From Nipponacmea schrenckii (Eukaryota; Mollusca; Gastropoda; Lottiidae), in NCBI GenBank assembly GCA_030562195.1, contig JAUJPP010000002.1, positions 372,001 to 436,000 on the forward strand: a stretch of DNA of 64,000 bases. Reading direction: 5' to 3'. Position 1 is the stretch's first letter; each line of letters opens with the position of its first letter. Below the pieces are notes generated by a model, which was not told where the DNA came from, made no database searches, and saw only the letters and a program-made list of their open reading frames with translations. The translations under genes and the position numbers were made by a program. Positions 40,985 to 54,365 of this stretch are shown here, piece after piece.

Positions 40985-42460
40985 ACTTTCCATTTATTTG
41001 GATGGCAATTAACAAATTTTGTTGTTGTATTGCCCTAACACTCCTTACTGGTCTGTAGTGGAGAGATTATTTTTGTAAACACAGTTACGTCCCTTGTATT
41101 GATATTTTATTTCAAATATGTCTCATTAAAATCACATTATCATAGCATTGCGTCCGTGAAGTTAAGATTTATTACAGAGACTCCATGAATCTCTTTTTGC
41201 ATTTGCATTTGCATTTTTTAGGCAATTCAATTCAACCAGTAATTTTTTGTTTGAATGCCGTTGTTTGAAAATACAAATTTAAAATATTAACTGAAGTTAC
41301 TCCTATTTGAGCACTATTACAATTTGCAATCATTTTCTTGTCAGATAACAATTATTCGCAGCTTTGTGCAATAGCGATATCGCACATGCATGTCAAAATA
41401 AATATATTTACAGTATTTCTTATAATTAGACAAATTTAAAATTGATCAAGATAATCTGTAAATCATATTATATTTTAGACGCCATTGGCGCGATCAATCT
41501 AAAGTCTATGCAACCGGAACATTTTAAATTGCAACTATAATTTTTTTATGTAATCTGAACCAAATAGTAACGTTTTATATACGTTATATATCTAAGGGAA
41601 GGAATTCTCTGCAATATATTTGACCACTGAGGCTATTTATGAATTTTTAATAAAATCTATTTTTAATTTCCTCTTTCATTTAAATCTGTCATCCAAAATA
41701 AGTCTTCGGAGTACTGTCATTCGAAGCATTGCACGGAGGTCCAATAAGTACCTCACAATATAAGAGAATGACCCTAGGCTCCGATAATTTCAGCTCTATA
41801 ACCAACTGTTTGCTTACGTGCCCCATTTTCTCTTTCACTGTCGAACCCTTCGTTGTCATACTCTAATTCGCTTCAATAATTCATCAATTTACTTCCATGC
41901 TGTACATCCTCTCCAGCATTTCCTTCCATTGACTTCTCTATTACGTCTTCTTCCTATCCCGTTTGTCTATTAATACCTTAAGTGAACAAATACGTCAAAT
42001 TGTTCTATCGTAATCATTTCTGCTTTGATAAATCGATAGAGTAAACGTCATAATGTCCTTACAACTTCAGAATTGTCTGTAGTCCTCAGATTACTTTTGT
42101 TAACGCAGTTATGTCCCTTATATAGCTGTAAAAAGGTTCTTTTTAAATTATGTTTTTGTAACACTCACTTTGCACCTTTTACAATCAGACGAATTTGCTT
42201 CCTGAAAATCAATTTAAACTAAGAGTTGTGATGACGTCATTACTAGCTTGTATCAAAGAAGACCCTCGCAAGTAGTAGAGACGTAAACAAACTCGTGAAT
42301 GACATCTGAATTGGAATGATGCGAATTATTTCTACCAGAGTCCCTGATACACAAGTTGGAAACATGAAACATTTGTATGACTAATGAAAGAACCAAGGAA
42401 AAAAGAATTTTATGAAAATTGTTTAAAGCATTTCGTCAGATTGGTCGAAATATTTCGACA
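40985..42460. repeat. Uninterrupted copy 2 of the Q-R-P unit
   Basis: Q (40,985-41,780), R (42,010-42,130) and P (42,150-42,460) follow each other here without the Tc1-like element. Identity with copy 1 is high in blocks but broken by many indels, so the duplication is not recent. A dyad TATACGCCCACAAATATTTTG followed by GGCGTA lies just before it, at 40,658-40,684. Confidence 0.8.
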
Positions 42461-42572
42461 TATTTCCGGCTGCGATCAAACGGCTGGTCACAGATAAAGA
42501 ATGCTTAGTGACGTAAGAAATTTCTGTAATAGTATTTCATATTGTAGCATGGGCAACTGGCTAAAACAGCGA

Positions 42573-42672
42573 AACGATATCCTATGATCGCTATTTATTA
42601 TCTACTTTCTACCCTGGTCACTATTGGCTACTTATTGTCCACTGGAATTACTTTTCAATCAAATTCAACCTC
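42573..42672. repeat. 100-bp repeat, copy 1 (copy 2 at 43968-44062)
   Basis: CTATTTATTATCTACTTTCT and CCCTGGTCACTATTGGCTAC, then TTATTGTCCACTGGA and ACTTTTCAATCAAA, are found again at 43968-44062 with few changes and in the same orientation. Confidence 0.85.
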
Positions 42673-44560
42673 GATAAGATCGACTTAACTAATAAATTTA
42701 TTGTTTGCGTAGGTCACAAAGAAAGTCGAACTAATTCACTTCGGGTCTAGAAAATAGATGTCAACTAATTAGTGTAAATTTCTTAATTTTCAACAAAATT
42801 TGACTTCCTAAATTACAAGTTTTATTATAATTGTCCTATTTGTCTTACTTATACCTACAAAAGCATAACAGAAAACAGAACAAATAATATTTGGACAATT
42901 GATTCACGATAAATCAAAATGACAGGCAAAACATTGAATTATGCGCATGATTTCACAAAATGCATTGAACTGAATGCGACCACGAAAGCTGGTAGTATTA
43001 TAAAATATTATTTAGTGTAAATGCCAGCATGCATGAACATATTTAATTCTGATTAAACACTTAAACAAAAAATTTCCTAATGGGGCTGCTTCTTACTAGT
43101 TTCTAAATCTTTACTAAAACTGATACAATAGAAAATAGATTAGCGGTTTCTTTTAATTGCTCAGACCACAAAAGCTTTGCGATTTATCTAGGATTTAAGT
43201 GATTTCAGGATTCTTCTGAACAGCCCGTGGGTCTTGTCTGTTCGTATTTCATCTACTAGCATGATTAAGGCAAAGGGATATATCCTCATCCTATTGGTTT
43301 ACTGTGTTCAGTTGTAAATTAAAGGGTAAAAGTCATCGAAACAACTGCTTTACCAGATGAGGGTGTGTAATTTCAGCTACTTGTATTACTTTTTAAAAGT
43401 AAAATATACTAAGAGATTCCTTTTCAATGCAATAAAAAAAATGTACTATTGTCAGTTCCAGTCTATTAATAATATTATCGTTATCACATTTATGATATGG
43501 CATAATTTGTAATAACTAAAGGTACGAACGTTCTCCTTTCTTACGTTTTATGTAAGTGTAAAGAATCCAAACTAAAGATTTTACATATTGTATTGCGGAT
43601 AGCCGAGTTTCAACTGCATTAGACACTTTCAGCAAATAAATAGACGACATTGTCGCTCTATAAGAATACATTTCTTATGCAGCCCCATCGAAAACCCCAT
43701 TACAATACAGGTATATACCCAATCCCATGCATATTCCTGCTAAAGGAAGGGACAGAAACTGTATGTATTCCCCTTTTTTTTTAATTGCGTATGCCATTTT
43801 ATCTAAAATAGTTTGAGATCTCTTATTCTATGCTGTAGCCTAGTCTTTAAACCATTGTTTTTACTGTTTACTGTTGATTAATGATAAGTTTTGAATGTCT
43901 CCTTCATTAAGATTAGCCAGCACAATAATAATATACATCTAACATAGTCTATAGTTAACTTGTCACGAGTACCCTATTATCACTATTTATTATCTACATT
44001 CTACCCTGGTCACTATTGGCTACTTATTGTCCACTGGATTTACTTTTCAATCAAAATCAACCTCTCTTTTTTAACTACTGCTTCCGCTCACTCATTCTTT
44101 CTTTCCTGCCGCTGGCAGAAAGTACATAGACCCCTTATCAACCTTGACAAGAATGAGAATCAATTGCTTTGACGGACGTATATACCGCGAGTTTCATTTG
44201 TAGCAAATAAGAGAGCAATTACATGTAAATGTGTGTTAATAATTGCTAGGTTCGATTCTGGAGTGAAGATACACATGATTTCCATCAGCCTATAGTGTGT
44301 ATTGTTAAATACAAAGAACATATACAAACTTCTAACGAACTTGCCCATTATCTATTCTTCTGTAATTGTCATTTCATATTTAATAAGACTAGTTTATCCC
44401 TTATTAATCATAAGATCAACAAACTGGCTTTGATTTCACTGACCGGACAATGGTCAAGGTTTGAAGTCTAATGAACCAGTAATTTTGTCACATATGGACG
44501 AAGAGGAAATTGTAGCCTTTCTAACAATTCTTAACGCATAATTTGGTATTGATATTGAAC
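42673..44560. other. Intergenic, only the 100-bp repeat copy seen
   Basis: AT-rich DNA. Apart from the repeat copy at 43968-44062, no gene, RNA gene or array is visible. GGTTCGATTCTGG at 44249 resembles a tRNA B box but has no A box or cloverleaf. Confidence 0.5.
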
Positions 44561-44569
44561 AGAGAGTGT

Positions 44570-44700
44570 AATGGAAGCCTCGGGTCGTTTGAGGACATCA
44601 TGTTCCGACACAGTGAAATGGGTCACTTGAAGATGGCGGTGTTTCTTTGTGGTTCAAATTTCTCATCTGTTCAGTTAGATATCCATACTGTCAGTGTATT
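44570..44700 (+). promoter_or_regulatory. Possible start region with AAGATGGCGGT (YY1-like)
   Basis: A locally GC-richer stretch: GCCTCGGGTCGTTTGAGGAC, then GGGTCACTTGAAGATGGCGG, then a polypyrimidine stretch. AAGATGGCGG is the YY1 core that in animals often lies just downstream of transcription starts. An ATG within it opens only about 22 codons. It could be the first exon of a gene whose coding exons lie right of the window. This is weak evidence. Confidence 0.25.
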
Positions 44701-46411
44701 TTAATCATTATCTTTTTAACTTTTGTTTATTTTAGCCAATGTTAGATTAAAATAGATGAAGAGTAGTGTATAGTCTATAGTGAATATGTAAGTTGAAACT
44801 GATCCTGGTTGAACTAAGGATAGTTAAGCTAGGATTAGTGGTATAATATATGACCAAATGATACAAAGTATGACGGAATTAAAGGAATAGTGAAATGAAA
44901 TTCTATACTCTCCAAAAATATGTCCATTTTAAATTGTTTTTCACCTCGACCAAGTCGTCATTTTCCTTGCTTGTCGTTGTATATTACACTATGTTGATAA
45001 TTGTATCCATTATTCTCTGGAAGTCCTCTGAGTAAAAGTTTACCGGTGTTCAAGAAAGTTTAGTGCCACTTTACGTTGTCCTAGGTTACTCTCTTTTGGA
45101 CATCATGCATAGCTATTGAAATTATTTTAATGCGTACATTAACTTCTCTGATAATTGTAAATAATTAAATGATTTTATCATGCATATAGTGCAGATACCT
45201 TTGGAATATCTTGTTTATAGAACTAGTACAGAGCCTTTGGGAACCCCGTTTCCAACCTACTCAACGTTAAAATATTTAGTACGCTATAAGGTAAAATTAA
45301 ATTTACAAGGACCCCACGTTGCTTCATTTTTTGTCTACCGTCTAATACTAACATATTTATTCGCTTCTTCAGACCAAATGTTCAGTAAGGTGCTAAAGGT
45401 AAGATGCATTAAGAGGATGAAATGAAAAATGGTGAAAACAAGCATACAAGCTGCAATAAAAAAGTTGCGATACAAAGTTTAAGAATTTCGTTTGCTTCTA
45501 AAGTTCTATCCCAATTTAATTCAATAGAAGTTTATCCTGCACTTTAAATTGTTTAGATGTACAAGCTCTTGAATCGTTATTGATGATTTTCCATCGCTTA
45601 AGGTACATCCATCATTACAAGCTGTTGCATTGTTATAGTCAATGGAAACATAAAGCATTTCATGGAAAGAACAGAACAACAATGAATATTCTTGTGTTGA
45701 GGTGGTTATGAATACTCTTGTGTAATGGATCAACATGGTATTAAATCTACTATACTGTGTACATCGGGATAAATGACCAATGTAGTATCCATGACATCTG
45801 AACTCATCTGTAGTCAATAGGATTATAGAGATTTTGTGAGATTTCTTTCATTTCAATAGTGACATGGGTTAATATTAAATATTATTGTATTCCTTAATTA
45901 CCGACACCCATCTCTACAATTGTTCATTTCATATTATTCTGGAGACCAATTTTCTATTAAAGGATTTAGGGATTATTTAAGTTGGCGCCTGTGAGTTGTT
46001 AGGTGTAAAGTTATTTGAAATGAAATTTAGAAGCCCTATTCTTCTCTAATTACTTTTCGGATTCATATTTACTTCTCTGTAAAATCAAGAAAATCCTCTT
46101 TAGGCAATTTACTTTTGAAGTTTTTCTATATCTCAAAGAGGAAGATTTTGCATATAATGACATGGTCGCAGTACTACCCAGGGAGGTATGGGGCCTTCGA
46201 TTTTATCAGGACAACTGACAGGTTATAGAACACGAAAGCGATAAATGCAAATGGAACTGAAGTAGTCAACAACAAAATTATGACTCTCTTTTTGAATTAA
46301 TAGGATTTTCATTCTCCTTGTTATCGAATTCCAAAAATGTCTCCAGACGTTGCATGTAGCCTATATCTTGAAAGTTACTCTAGCGCTCAGCAACACTTTA
46401 GACAAAGCTGT

Positions 46412-46731
46412 AAAGGGATACTGCGTCTTAGAATGAACATAGCATTTTAAAAACTTGGGCAATAAGAGCATATATTCATTAGTCAATATGTCTGCTGCGA
46501 TAAATAATATAAAAACAATTTAGTAATTGTCCATAAAGATGCATTTGATTATTGAAAAACGCTTAATAAATTGATTAAACGTTTAATAGTCGCTTAGTGT
46601 TGTGAGTTTTTCCATATTTTAAGGATTCTGTTGGTTTATAACACCAGGAAAGTTCACTGATGAATATATACTATATTGACTATTGTTGAGAACTAAAATT
46701 TTATGTTAATGCTAAGACGCAGTAAGAGGTA
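46412..46731. repeat. MITE, family 2, copy 2 (inverted relative to copy 1)
   Basis: Inverted ends: AAAGGGATACTGCGTCTTAG at the left and CTAAGACGCAGTAAGAGGT at the right. The centre TATTGAAAAACGCTTAATAA is the reverse complement of the centre of the GBF1 intron copy at 29963-30308. Confidence 0.8.
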
Positions 46732-49293
46732 GAGTACGAAAATTCTAAGGTAACACGGCAATTGCATTGCGTACTAATGTAGCATGTATGCAATGTAGAC
46801 AAAGTTATTTGTTTATCTTTGATATTACATTTATTATATTTATTGTTTACAGCAGGCCGTATTTTTACACTTCAAACAGTTGAGCTGAAACTATCAAAAA
46901 ACTGAATCTATTTCTCAATAGGCGCCAGATAATCCTTTTAATTTTTCTTAGTCTTTTCTAACTATCAACTTATTAGTGTTAAATCAACATAGAAATTGTT
47001 CTTTTCATTAAAAAGATGGGTATATTTAACGTCAACATGAATTAAAATATCCTGTTTGTAGATTAGAAAATAATTTCACTTTTTCTCAATACTGTTTCAT
47101 TTCCACGTAGATCTATTTAAGATATGTCTTCTTCACTAGTATTCTGTTTGCTTTAGGAAATCTTTTAATCCTGAAAAGCGATAAAAATGTGCCATTTTTT
47201 CAGAAACCGTCGAGGACATTTGACTTTTGTTACACGAAATGAACAACTGCGTCGAATACTTCCGCCTGGTAATTGGCCGCTCATGTTAACAATTAGAGAT
47301 ATTTTGTAAACTTTGAAAATTTTACACCGAGACTTGGCGTCTTGTATTCCAATGTTTGTTTTTACTAATTTAATAATGTTGAAAGAAAATAATAAATTAG
47401 GAGTCAGGTTTCCAAGATGCTGCCGGTCACGTGGTGCGGTATGTTGCTCAGGTGTTTGATTACCTAGTTCCGGTGAAATTAATTATTTAATATTGTAGCA
47501 AGGGGCAGATAACTAGCAGGTTACTATATTAACATGTATTTTATGATTAGAATTAAAGACACATTTATTGGCTAAAGTAATCTGGTAATTACGTTGAAAT
47601 ACCTTCATTAATTATGATACATCTGGCTAGCCACACAAAGGATCAAGAATTTCTCTTTCACTTTTTCTTTAGTTAAAAATCATGGCTAATAAGCGCAATT
47701 TAATTGGTTTGGATCGTATATTCAGTTACTGTATATTAAATTCAGAGCTTTGCTTCACCCTCTCTAATGAAATTCATAGTTAATGAAGTGCTTTTGGGTA
47801 CGTATTTGCAGTGTAAACAATCTGATCTCTGCAGCCTGAACCTATATATATTTAAAGCACCATTCTGATTTATGAAATTTATGAATTATGAAAGCTGTAC
47901 ATCACTATCTGTTATTTATTTAAGTTGTAAGAAAACTACTGTACGTTTTTAAGCAAAATAAACAGTCTGAATCAACAATTAGTACGTTAGGTTAAATTTG
48001 TAAAATTTATTCAGCTTGATCAAGTAGATAGATGGATATTTAACATATTTTTTAATTATTTTCAGGCATAATTACCATGTTTTTGATAATGACACTCTTA
48101 TATTCTGCCCCTAGGTCGCATAACTACTGTCCACTCTCGTCCAATAACTATACATTATTTTTCATTTTACACTCTCTATCATGTTGAATTTCTGAAGTAT
48201 CAGGACTCGTTTCTAGTTTGAAATCATCTTTTAAAGTTTGGTTTCTTCAATACTGAATAACTAATTGTATTAGATATCTTATATGCTTCTATTTATCTAA
48301 ATTTGCACGTTCTAAAAAATGTACTGTTATATTTTATATATAATTTTAAATTGTCTCGATATTGCTAAATGTTGAGGTAATAAAAATGCTGCAGGTGTTA
48401 TATTTGTTGAAGTTTTCTTAAATTATTTTGACACATTTTATCAATTGTTTTTGCATAAATCCAGACGGCATTAATTTACCCATTAAAATATAAAACTAGG
48501 GCAAAATATATACTGGAAATAGTTTAACTTATATATACATTTTGATTTCACTGTGCAAAGTGACAATCCCATTTACTCTTCTCCCATACAAACCATTTAC
48601 GATTTTGTAAAAAAATATACGTTGTAAATGGGGTTATACCTTGAACATTTTGGTGGGTTGTTACTTTTCTACCGTGTCCCCTTCAGTCGTAGATTGGCAG
48701 CGTGTGGTATTGACTTTAATATCCCCTAAGTGTTGGAAAAGTATTGGCTATTTCTTAGCCATCTTCACTAGCTTTTAATAAGAAAAGAAACGCGGATGAT
48801 AAGCTCTATGTCTAATTGGTCTATCAGGGGTAAAATCTTTTGTGATCATGGAAAACTATTGCATCAAACAAAAGTTTTTAAATATATATTTGTATGTACA
48901 TTTCGGGCACGTTTATTTATTTCATTGCGGGAACTTTCCTTAAAATTATTGTGTATTTTTAATGAGGTTCTCATAAGTTTGTGTTTTGAATTTATTTAGT
49001 AAATTATAATATAATAGAAAACAGAAACACCACCTGCAGTAGACTCATTTTAAACTCAATACATATGTTATAATTCAAAATCAAACGCTATTTAAAAAAT
49101 TTGCTTTGCAAAAAATATATATGAGTAGATTATTTAACAAAAGTGCAAATGCAAATATTTGAATACGAACGCGCACAACAAAGATATTTCTTTGGTGAAT
49201 TTTTATAACAGAGAAGAGGACCTCTTATGAATATTGAATTTTGGCAGAGGTTAATTAACTGTGGTTTGTAATTGCATTATCAATTTGAACAGT

Positions 49294-49600
49294 TAAAGGT
49301 ATTGTAAAGAGGTTTTCTAATTGTGTTATGTTTATCGGGGACAATGATTGGATCAATTTGCACCATTTCAATTTTCTTCCAGATTTCTGTGGTTCCTGAA
49401 TTCCATAAAAACTAAGTGTTTTATAACGTCACTTTAGCGAAGTCCAAATGTGATATAAGTAAATTCTGTGGTTACACCTATAAGTGATCAAACACTTAGT
49501 TTTAGTGAAATTACAGGAACCACAGATGTCTGGATGAAAATTAGAATTGTGCAAAATGATGCTATCAATACACGCACATACTTTAGAAACCTCTTTCATG
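49294..49600. repeat. Palindromic MITE, family 1, copy 3
   Basis: Ends AAAGGTATTGTAAAGAGGTT and CTTTAGAAACCTCTTTC. Inner arms CTGTGGTTCCTGAATT and TTACAGGAACCACAG, plus AAAACTAAGTGTTT and AAACACTTAGTTTT, make almost the whole element one hairpin. The two other copies are in ARPC1 introns. Confidence 0.8.
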
Positions 49601-50529
49601 AAACGTATATAAGTCAAAATGGACAATTAGTTATCATAATAATTATTCTTGATATGTTCGAGATTTAAGTCTATAACGTTGAGAAAATACTTCAACTACT
49701 CCTTTCTGAACGTATTCCCAGATTGGATACTTGGTGTAAGTTGGAAGGTACATGCTATATTAATTGTACAGATTATTGGCATTCTTTATATCTATAGCAA
49801 ATGAAACGACCAAGCGATATGGAATCTATTGTTCTTAGTGTATGTAAAGTGTTTCTGTACCAAATATCAGATTGTGTTCTAAACGTTCACACTTGTGTTT
49901 ATCAGATAAGATAAAACTGTTGTCTAGATAGCACATTGACCATAAAACACCTGCCTTAAAACAACCGGTCATCATACATCATATAGCCGGACTATAGCCG
50001 ACCCTCATTGTTTATAACAAAACATAAACAATCCCTTGTCATTTTCACGATAATTCATATCGTTTAGGTGAAAAAAATCCCAATTTCCATTGTTCACTTG
50101 TTTCTGACCAGGAGTATGGCTTTGATGTCTGTCAGTTTTGTTAAATATACTAATTTTGAATATGAATTAATCCACTCATCATACTAATGAGAACCTTTAA
50201 GGTATAATTTTTCATAAGAATGGACACGCGAGTAGCTACTAATATCTTAATGGTGCTGATTGTACATCTTAATAATGCATCGACGCTTGTATGTTATAAA
50301 GAATAACCAAGAAACACTTGCGATCTGTTGGTAAATTATTTGATGAAGTTCAAATTGACATGTATAATTGAGAGAATGTATTTTTACCATAGACTATCAC
50401 CTGCACAACCAGATGTTCTATGGTTTGAATCATGGAATATTTTTTACAAAACATGCCAACATTTCTATAATCTGAAGATATAATTCCTGTGAGTTATCAG
50501 GATTACTCTGTTCTGTACTTTTATAAATA

Positions 50530-51006
50530 ATGACTTTCAATAGTGATAGTGTTACCATAACAAAAATATACTATCATGTGCACTGTGATACCTATTTATA
50601 TTCGTTTAGAGAAGATAACTTGCATCAGGACATCATCAGAAACGTCGAGAGTGGTGATTTGGAGAAAAACCACGACGGAAGTATTTTATTAAAGGAGACC
50701 AACGAAAAATTAGTTCAGATAAAAGCTTTACTCTCACATACTTATACCATTTGGAATCTGAAAAAGAAAAAAATACAGATTTGAAACAAGATTAGAGATA
50801 AAAAAATTGCCAAAATTATTTCCATAGAAGGCCTATTGCACTCAGAAACCAGAGGTTACTGTTTCAATTCCGATGGAATGATACAGTTATGCTCATCGGA
50901 ATGCTCTTATGCTTTGTGGCCATGTGTATCACTGTATCTTGTATCCTCATCAATGTCCACATAGCTAAGTGTATCTATAAAAGGTCATGTTATGGGAAAA
51001 GTTAAA
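50530..51006 (+). other. Unrecognised coding-like frames, possible membrane protein fragment
   Basis: 50530-50784 encodes 84 residues from an ATG, ending in a lysine-rich stretch (NHDGSILLKETNEKLVQIK is the most protein-like part). In a different frame, 50801-51006 is open and encodes RWNDTVMLIGMLLCFVAMC followed by ITVSCILINVHIAKCIYKRS before a stop: a hydrophobic segment of about 22 residues with basic residues after it, like a single-pass membrane anchor with a short tail. An acceptor-like TTTCCATAG precedes it at about 50,828. The two frames cannot be joined by one indel. No family is recognised. Confidence 0.2.
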
Positions 51007-53915
51007 GGTAAAATAAAGCCAACAAAATTGTAAAATCGAGCTCAGGTATAAAGCATGTATACTTTATTATATTTAGCTGTGGTCTAAGTCCAAGAAAACT
51101 ACTAACAAGTCAAGTAGCTGAAGTGTACTTATAAAGTCTTATATGATTTAGTATGTATAAAGAGGAATCTGACTGGGATAAAAGGTAAAGCTACGATGAA
51201 ACATTTGGATTAATTCAGCTATGTGTTCAAGTGTTAACCACTATGTAATGAAGTCTTGTAAGTCTTGTTGGTATTATAGAATAAAAGACTGTGATCAGAC
51301 CTAAATTCACCTTTAAACCTAGAGATTTGTTATATTATTAATGTATAAAACTTTAATCTAAGAAAAATTCGTAATTATTTAAAGTCAAGGTTTTTAAACC
51401 TGCTTTATGATAAGGTTAATTTATAATAGAAGTTTTTATTTACATTTTTATAAAAAGTTCAAAATTTACATAATACAATGCTTATACGTACGTGTACATC
51501 GATAAACATTTTTAAGCACTAATAGCTTGAATAATCAAAAGAAGGGAATAACAGGACGGGAACACAAACTAAATCTAAAACAAACAATCGTAAACTGCCA
51601 AACAAAAAACAAAAAGAAATTTAAACAATTTAAAAACTCAAATATAAAATAAAAAGGGCCTTAGAATGGAATTTGACACTTTAGGTTTCTAGAAATATGA
51701 ACAGGGGCACACTTTGTCACTTTCTAATCGGTTTTTACACATGACTATTTTCAAATTTAAAACATTTTCGGTTGTTATTTATAAAAAACAAGTTAGCACA
51801 AAATTTGAACAAATTTCAGACTTTCAGTACTGTTTTGAAGCTGAAATAGAAAATTGCCGATGAAGACAGTTTATAGTTCCGACAAGACCCGTAAAACCCT
51901 GTTAAATGTCAAGTAAATTTCTCGTGAAAATCTGTGTGTTAGATTATATTATGTTACAATATTGTTAATGCATCGTTATTATGTTACATGCGTCACACCG
52001 TATAACATCATCACATTATACCTCATTATAACATCATTCTGGAATGGAATTGATTATGGTCCGGATTTTCTCTGTCACTAACCATTCACATCATATGAAC
52101 ATTCATAATTCACTTAAATTTCTTCACGGGCTTTCAATGCCTGTTATGTCTAAGTTAATATACACAAAAGCTTTCTAGCTTGATTATTTAAAAGATTTTT
52201 AATTAGAATAGGAAAATTCTGTCGGATAATATTTGGAGTCGTATTAAGTCTTTTAAGCTACTTCTCCGCCAAAATAAAACGTAGCCTATATTTTGCTACC
52301 TCTGGATTAATATCTCACAACTTAGTTATTTTTGCATAATTTTCACCGGTAGATATTTTCTAAAATAACTGCATAGTGTACCAAATATTAAATATTAAAT
52401 TTTCTTGTTGCATTAAATTGGTACAGGTTTTCGCCTTAGAATTAAACATAATTATTGGCCTATTCAGGCAAGATATTTCCCATTTTTTAATTTTTTTTTA
52501 AAAATGAAACAATATAATTTAGATATTTCAATGTTATTTATTGAGAAATAAGAAATTATCATGAAGACTGAAATAATTTTTCATTATTGTAGTACAAAAG
52601 TCCCCACTTTCAAAATTACTTTTTTGAATGTAAAAAAAATTGTTTTCTAGAATAAAGAGTATTCTATTTGTCTGATTGGTCAAACACTTCAATTGATTTC
52701 AAATGCTGTTTTTTCCACGATTTTTAAAGTTTATTTATCTAAAATCCTGATTTTACTTTCGAAAATAATACACCAGGATAATACAATTTGCAAAGAAGAC
52801 TCCATAACTGGTTTTTAAAAAGTCCAGTTAGTGTCCAGTGAAAGTCCACTGATAAATTAAACTGAATATAAAGAAAAGACATTGATAAATAAATTACATG
52901 GTCACCACAACACTCTATTATTTGGGATAAATGATGTGAAATGCCAAAATTGAGATTAATTTATTTCTAATTGTTGAACGTGTGTATTTGAAACCAAAGG
53001 AAATATCGAATGTTTTTCAAGAAGATTGAGAATGAATGTCATTTAAATAAAGTAAAATCCCTAATAATGGTATCCAAAATCTTGCAGGAACTTTTCATTA
53101 ATTAGCCAAACATCAAAAAGAGTGCAAAAAATCAACAATTTTACATGAAATAAATTCATGAAATATTTTTATTTCACTTTAACTATTTAATTCTCAAAAA
53201 TCTCATTGCGGTAATTGAAATATAAGAAAGAGTATTCAAAAGAATTTTACAAAAGAAAAGAAAATATTTGAAGGATGTGTTTAGAGATGGACTAATAATC
53301 AAAATAAATGTGGATGTTGAGGGACACATAAATCAAGATAAAGTAAAGGACGCCAGAAGCTGTCAACAGGATTTGATCTAATTGTTGATTATTGCTATTG
53401 ATATGGTCCGAGATACTAAAATGACATTTACTTGAGTTTATTTTAGTGTCGACTAGTAATAGATACCATCAAAACTTTTAACTTTTTCAAATGCTTTTAA
53501 AGGTAATATGTGTAGTTAATGAGAAGAACTTAATGCAAATTCTCTGGTATAATAGTACCAATTACTGCTAACTATACAGTCATAATACAGTTCTAATGAG
53601 TTTAAACATGAAACTTCATACCCAGTCTGTCATGCAAGTTTCCAGATGATGTGTACGCACTGAAATTTTAATAAGAACTCTTATCCCTCTCCTTTATTAT
53701 GTTTGACATTTAAATACAGTCATTTTCAAGACTGGTTTTCAAAATTTGTCCTGTATTTCCACTGTTCTAAACTTTATATGTACGAAAAATATGAAAAATA
53801 TTTTTCCACTATAAAACCCTTGCATTAATAGGATGTTAAGATTTTCAAAAGTAATGAACTACTATAGCCATATTTCATTCTAAAACTTGACAGTTTTGAA
53901 AATTTTTTTTAGATC
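51007..53915. other. Gene-poor interval
   Basis: Very AT-rich, with long A and T tracts. No coding exon, RNA gene or clear repeat array is recognised. Confidence 0.5.
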
Positions 53916-53919
53916 TTTC

Positions 53920-54365
53920 GTTCTAAAAATTGTTGTTAAAACGAGTTGTTTTATGATGATACCTAGATTTCGTTTAAAAATTTTTTAAATAAATGAATTT
54001 CAAAAGATTTAGGCTTTCTAAAATTTGTTGTTAAAACTTGTAGTACCTGTTTCTTTTAGGATGAATTTAGAGTTCGTTCTAAAATTTGTTGTTAACATTT
54101 GTAGATGAACCTAGATTTCGCTCTAAAACTTATAGATGAATATAGATTTCGTTCTAAAAATTTGTTGTTAAAACTTGAAGATGAACCTAGATTTCGTTCT
54201 AAAACTTGCAGATGAATCTAGATTTCGTTCTAAATTTTAAAGATCTATCTAGATTTCATTCTTAAAGTTTGAGATCTATCTATCCACTCTTATAATTGAA
54301 AATCCGGATTTCATGTTAAACATGTTCTAAAACAAGCAGATTTATCTAGATTTCATGTTGTATTT
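53920..54365. repeat. Degenerate tandem repeat with CTAGATTTCGTTCTAAAA units
   Basis: About seven to nine irregular copies of CTAGATTTCGTTCTAAAA, TTGTTGTTAAAACTTG and AGATGAACCTAGA, spaced roughly 40-60 bp apart. Degeneration increases towards the right. Confidence 0.8.

Larger units (their letters stand above)
44701..50529. other. Gene-poor interval
   Basis: No conserved coding exon is recognised. It contains a family 2 MITE (46412-46731) and a family 1 MITE (49294-49600), listed separately. Open frames of 65-98 codons here show no family motifs, are AT-driven and overlap on both strands. Confidence 0.5.

Noticed and set aside
44180..44270. tRNA-like B box GGTTCGATTCTGG at 44249
   Set aside because: No A box at the right distance and no cloverleaf pairing could be made.
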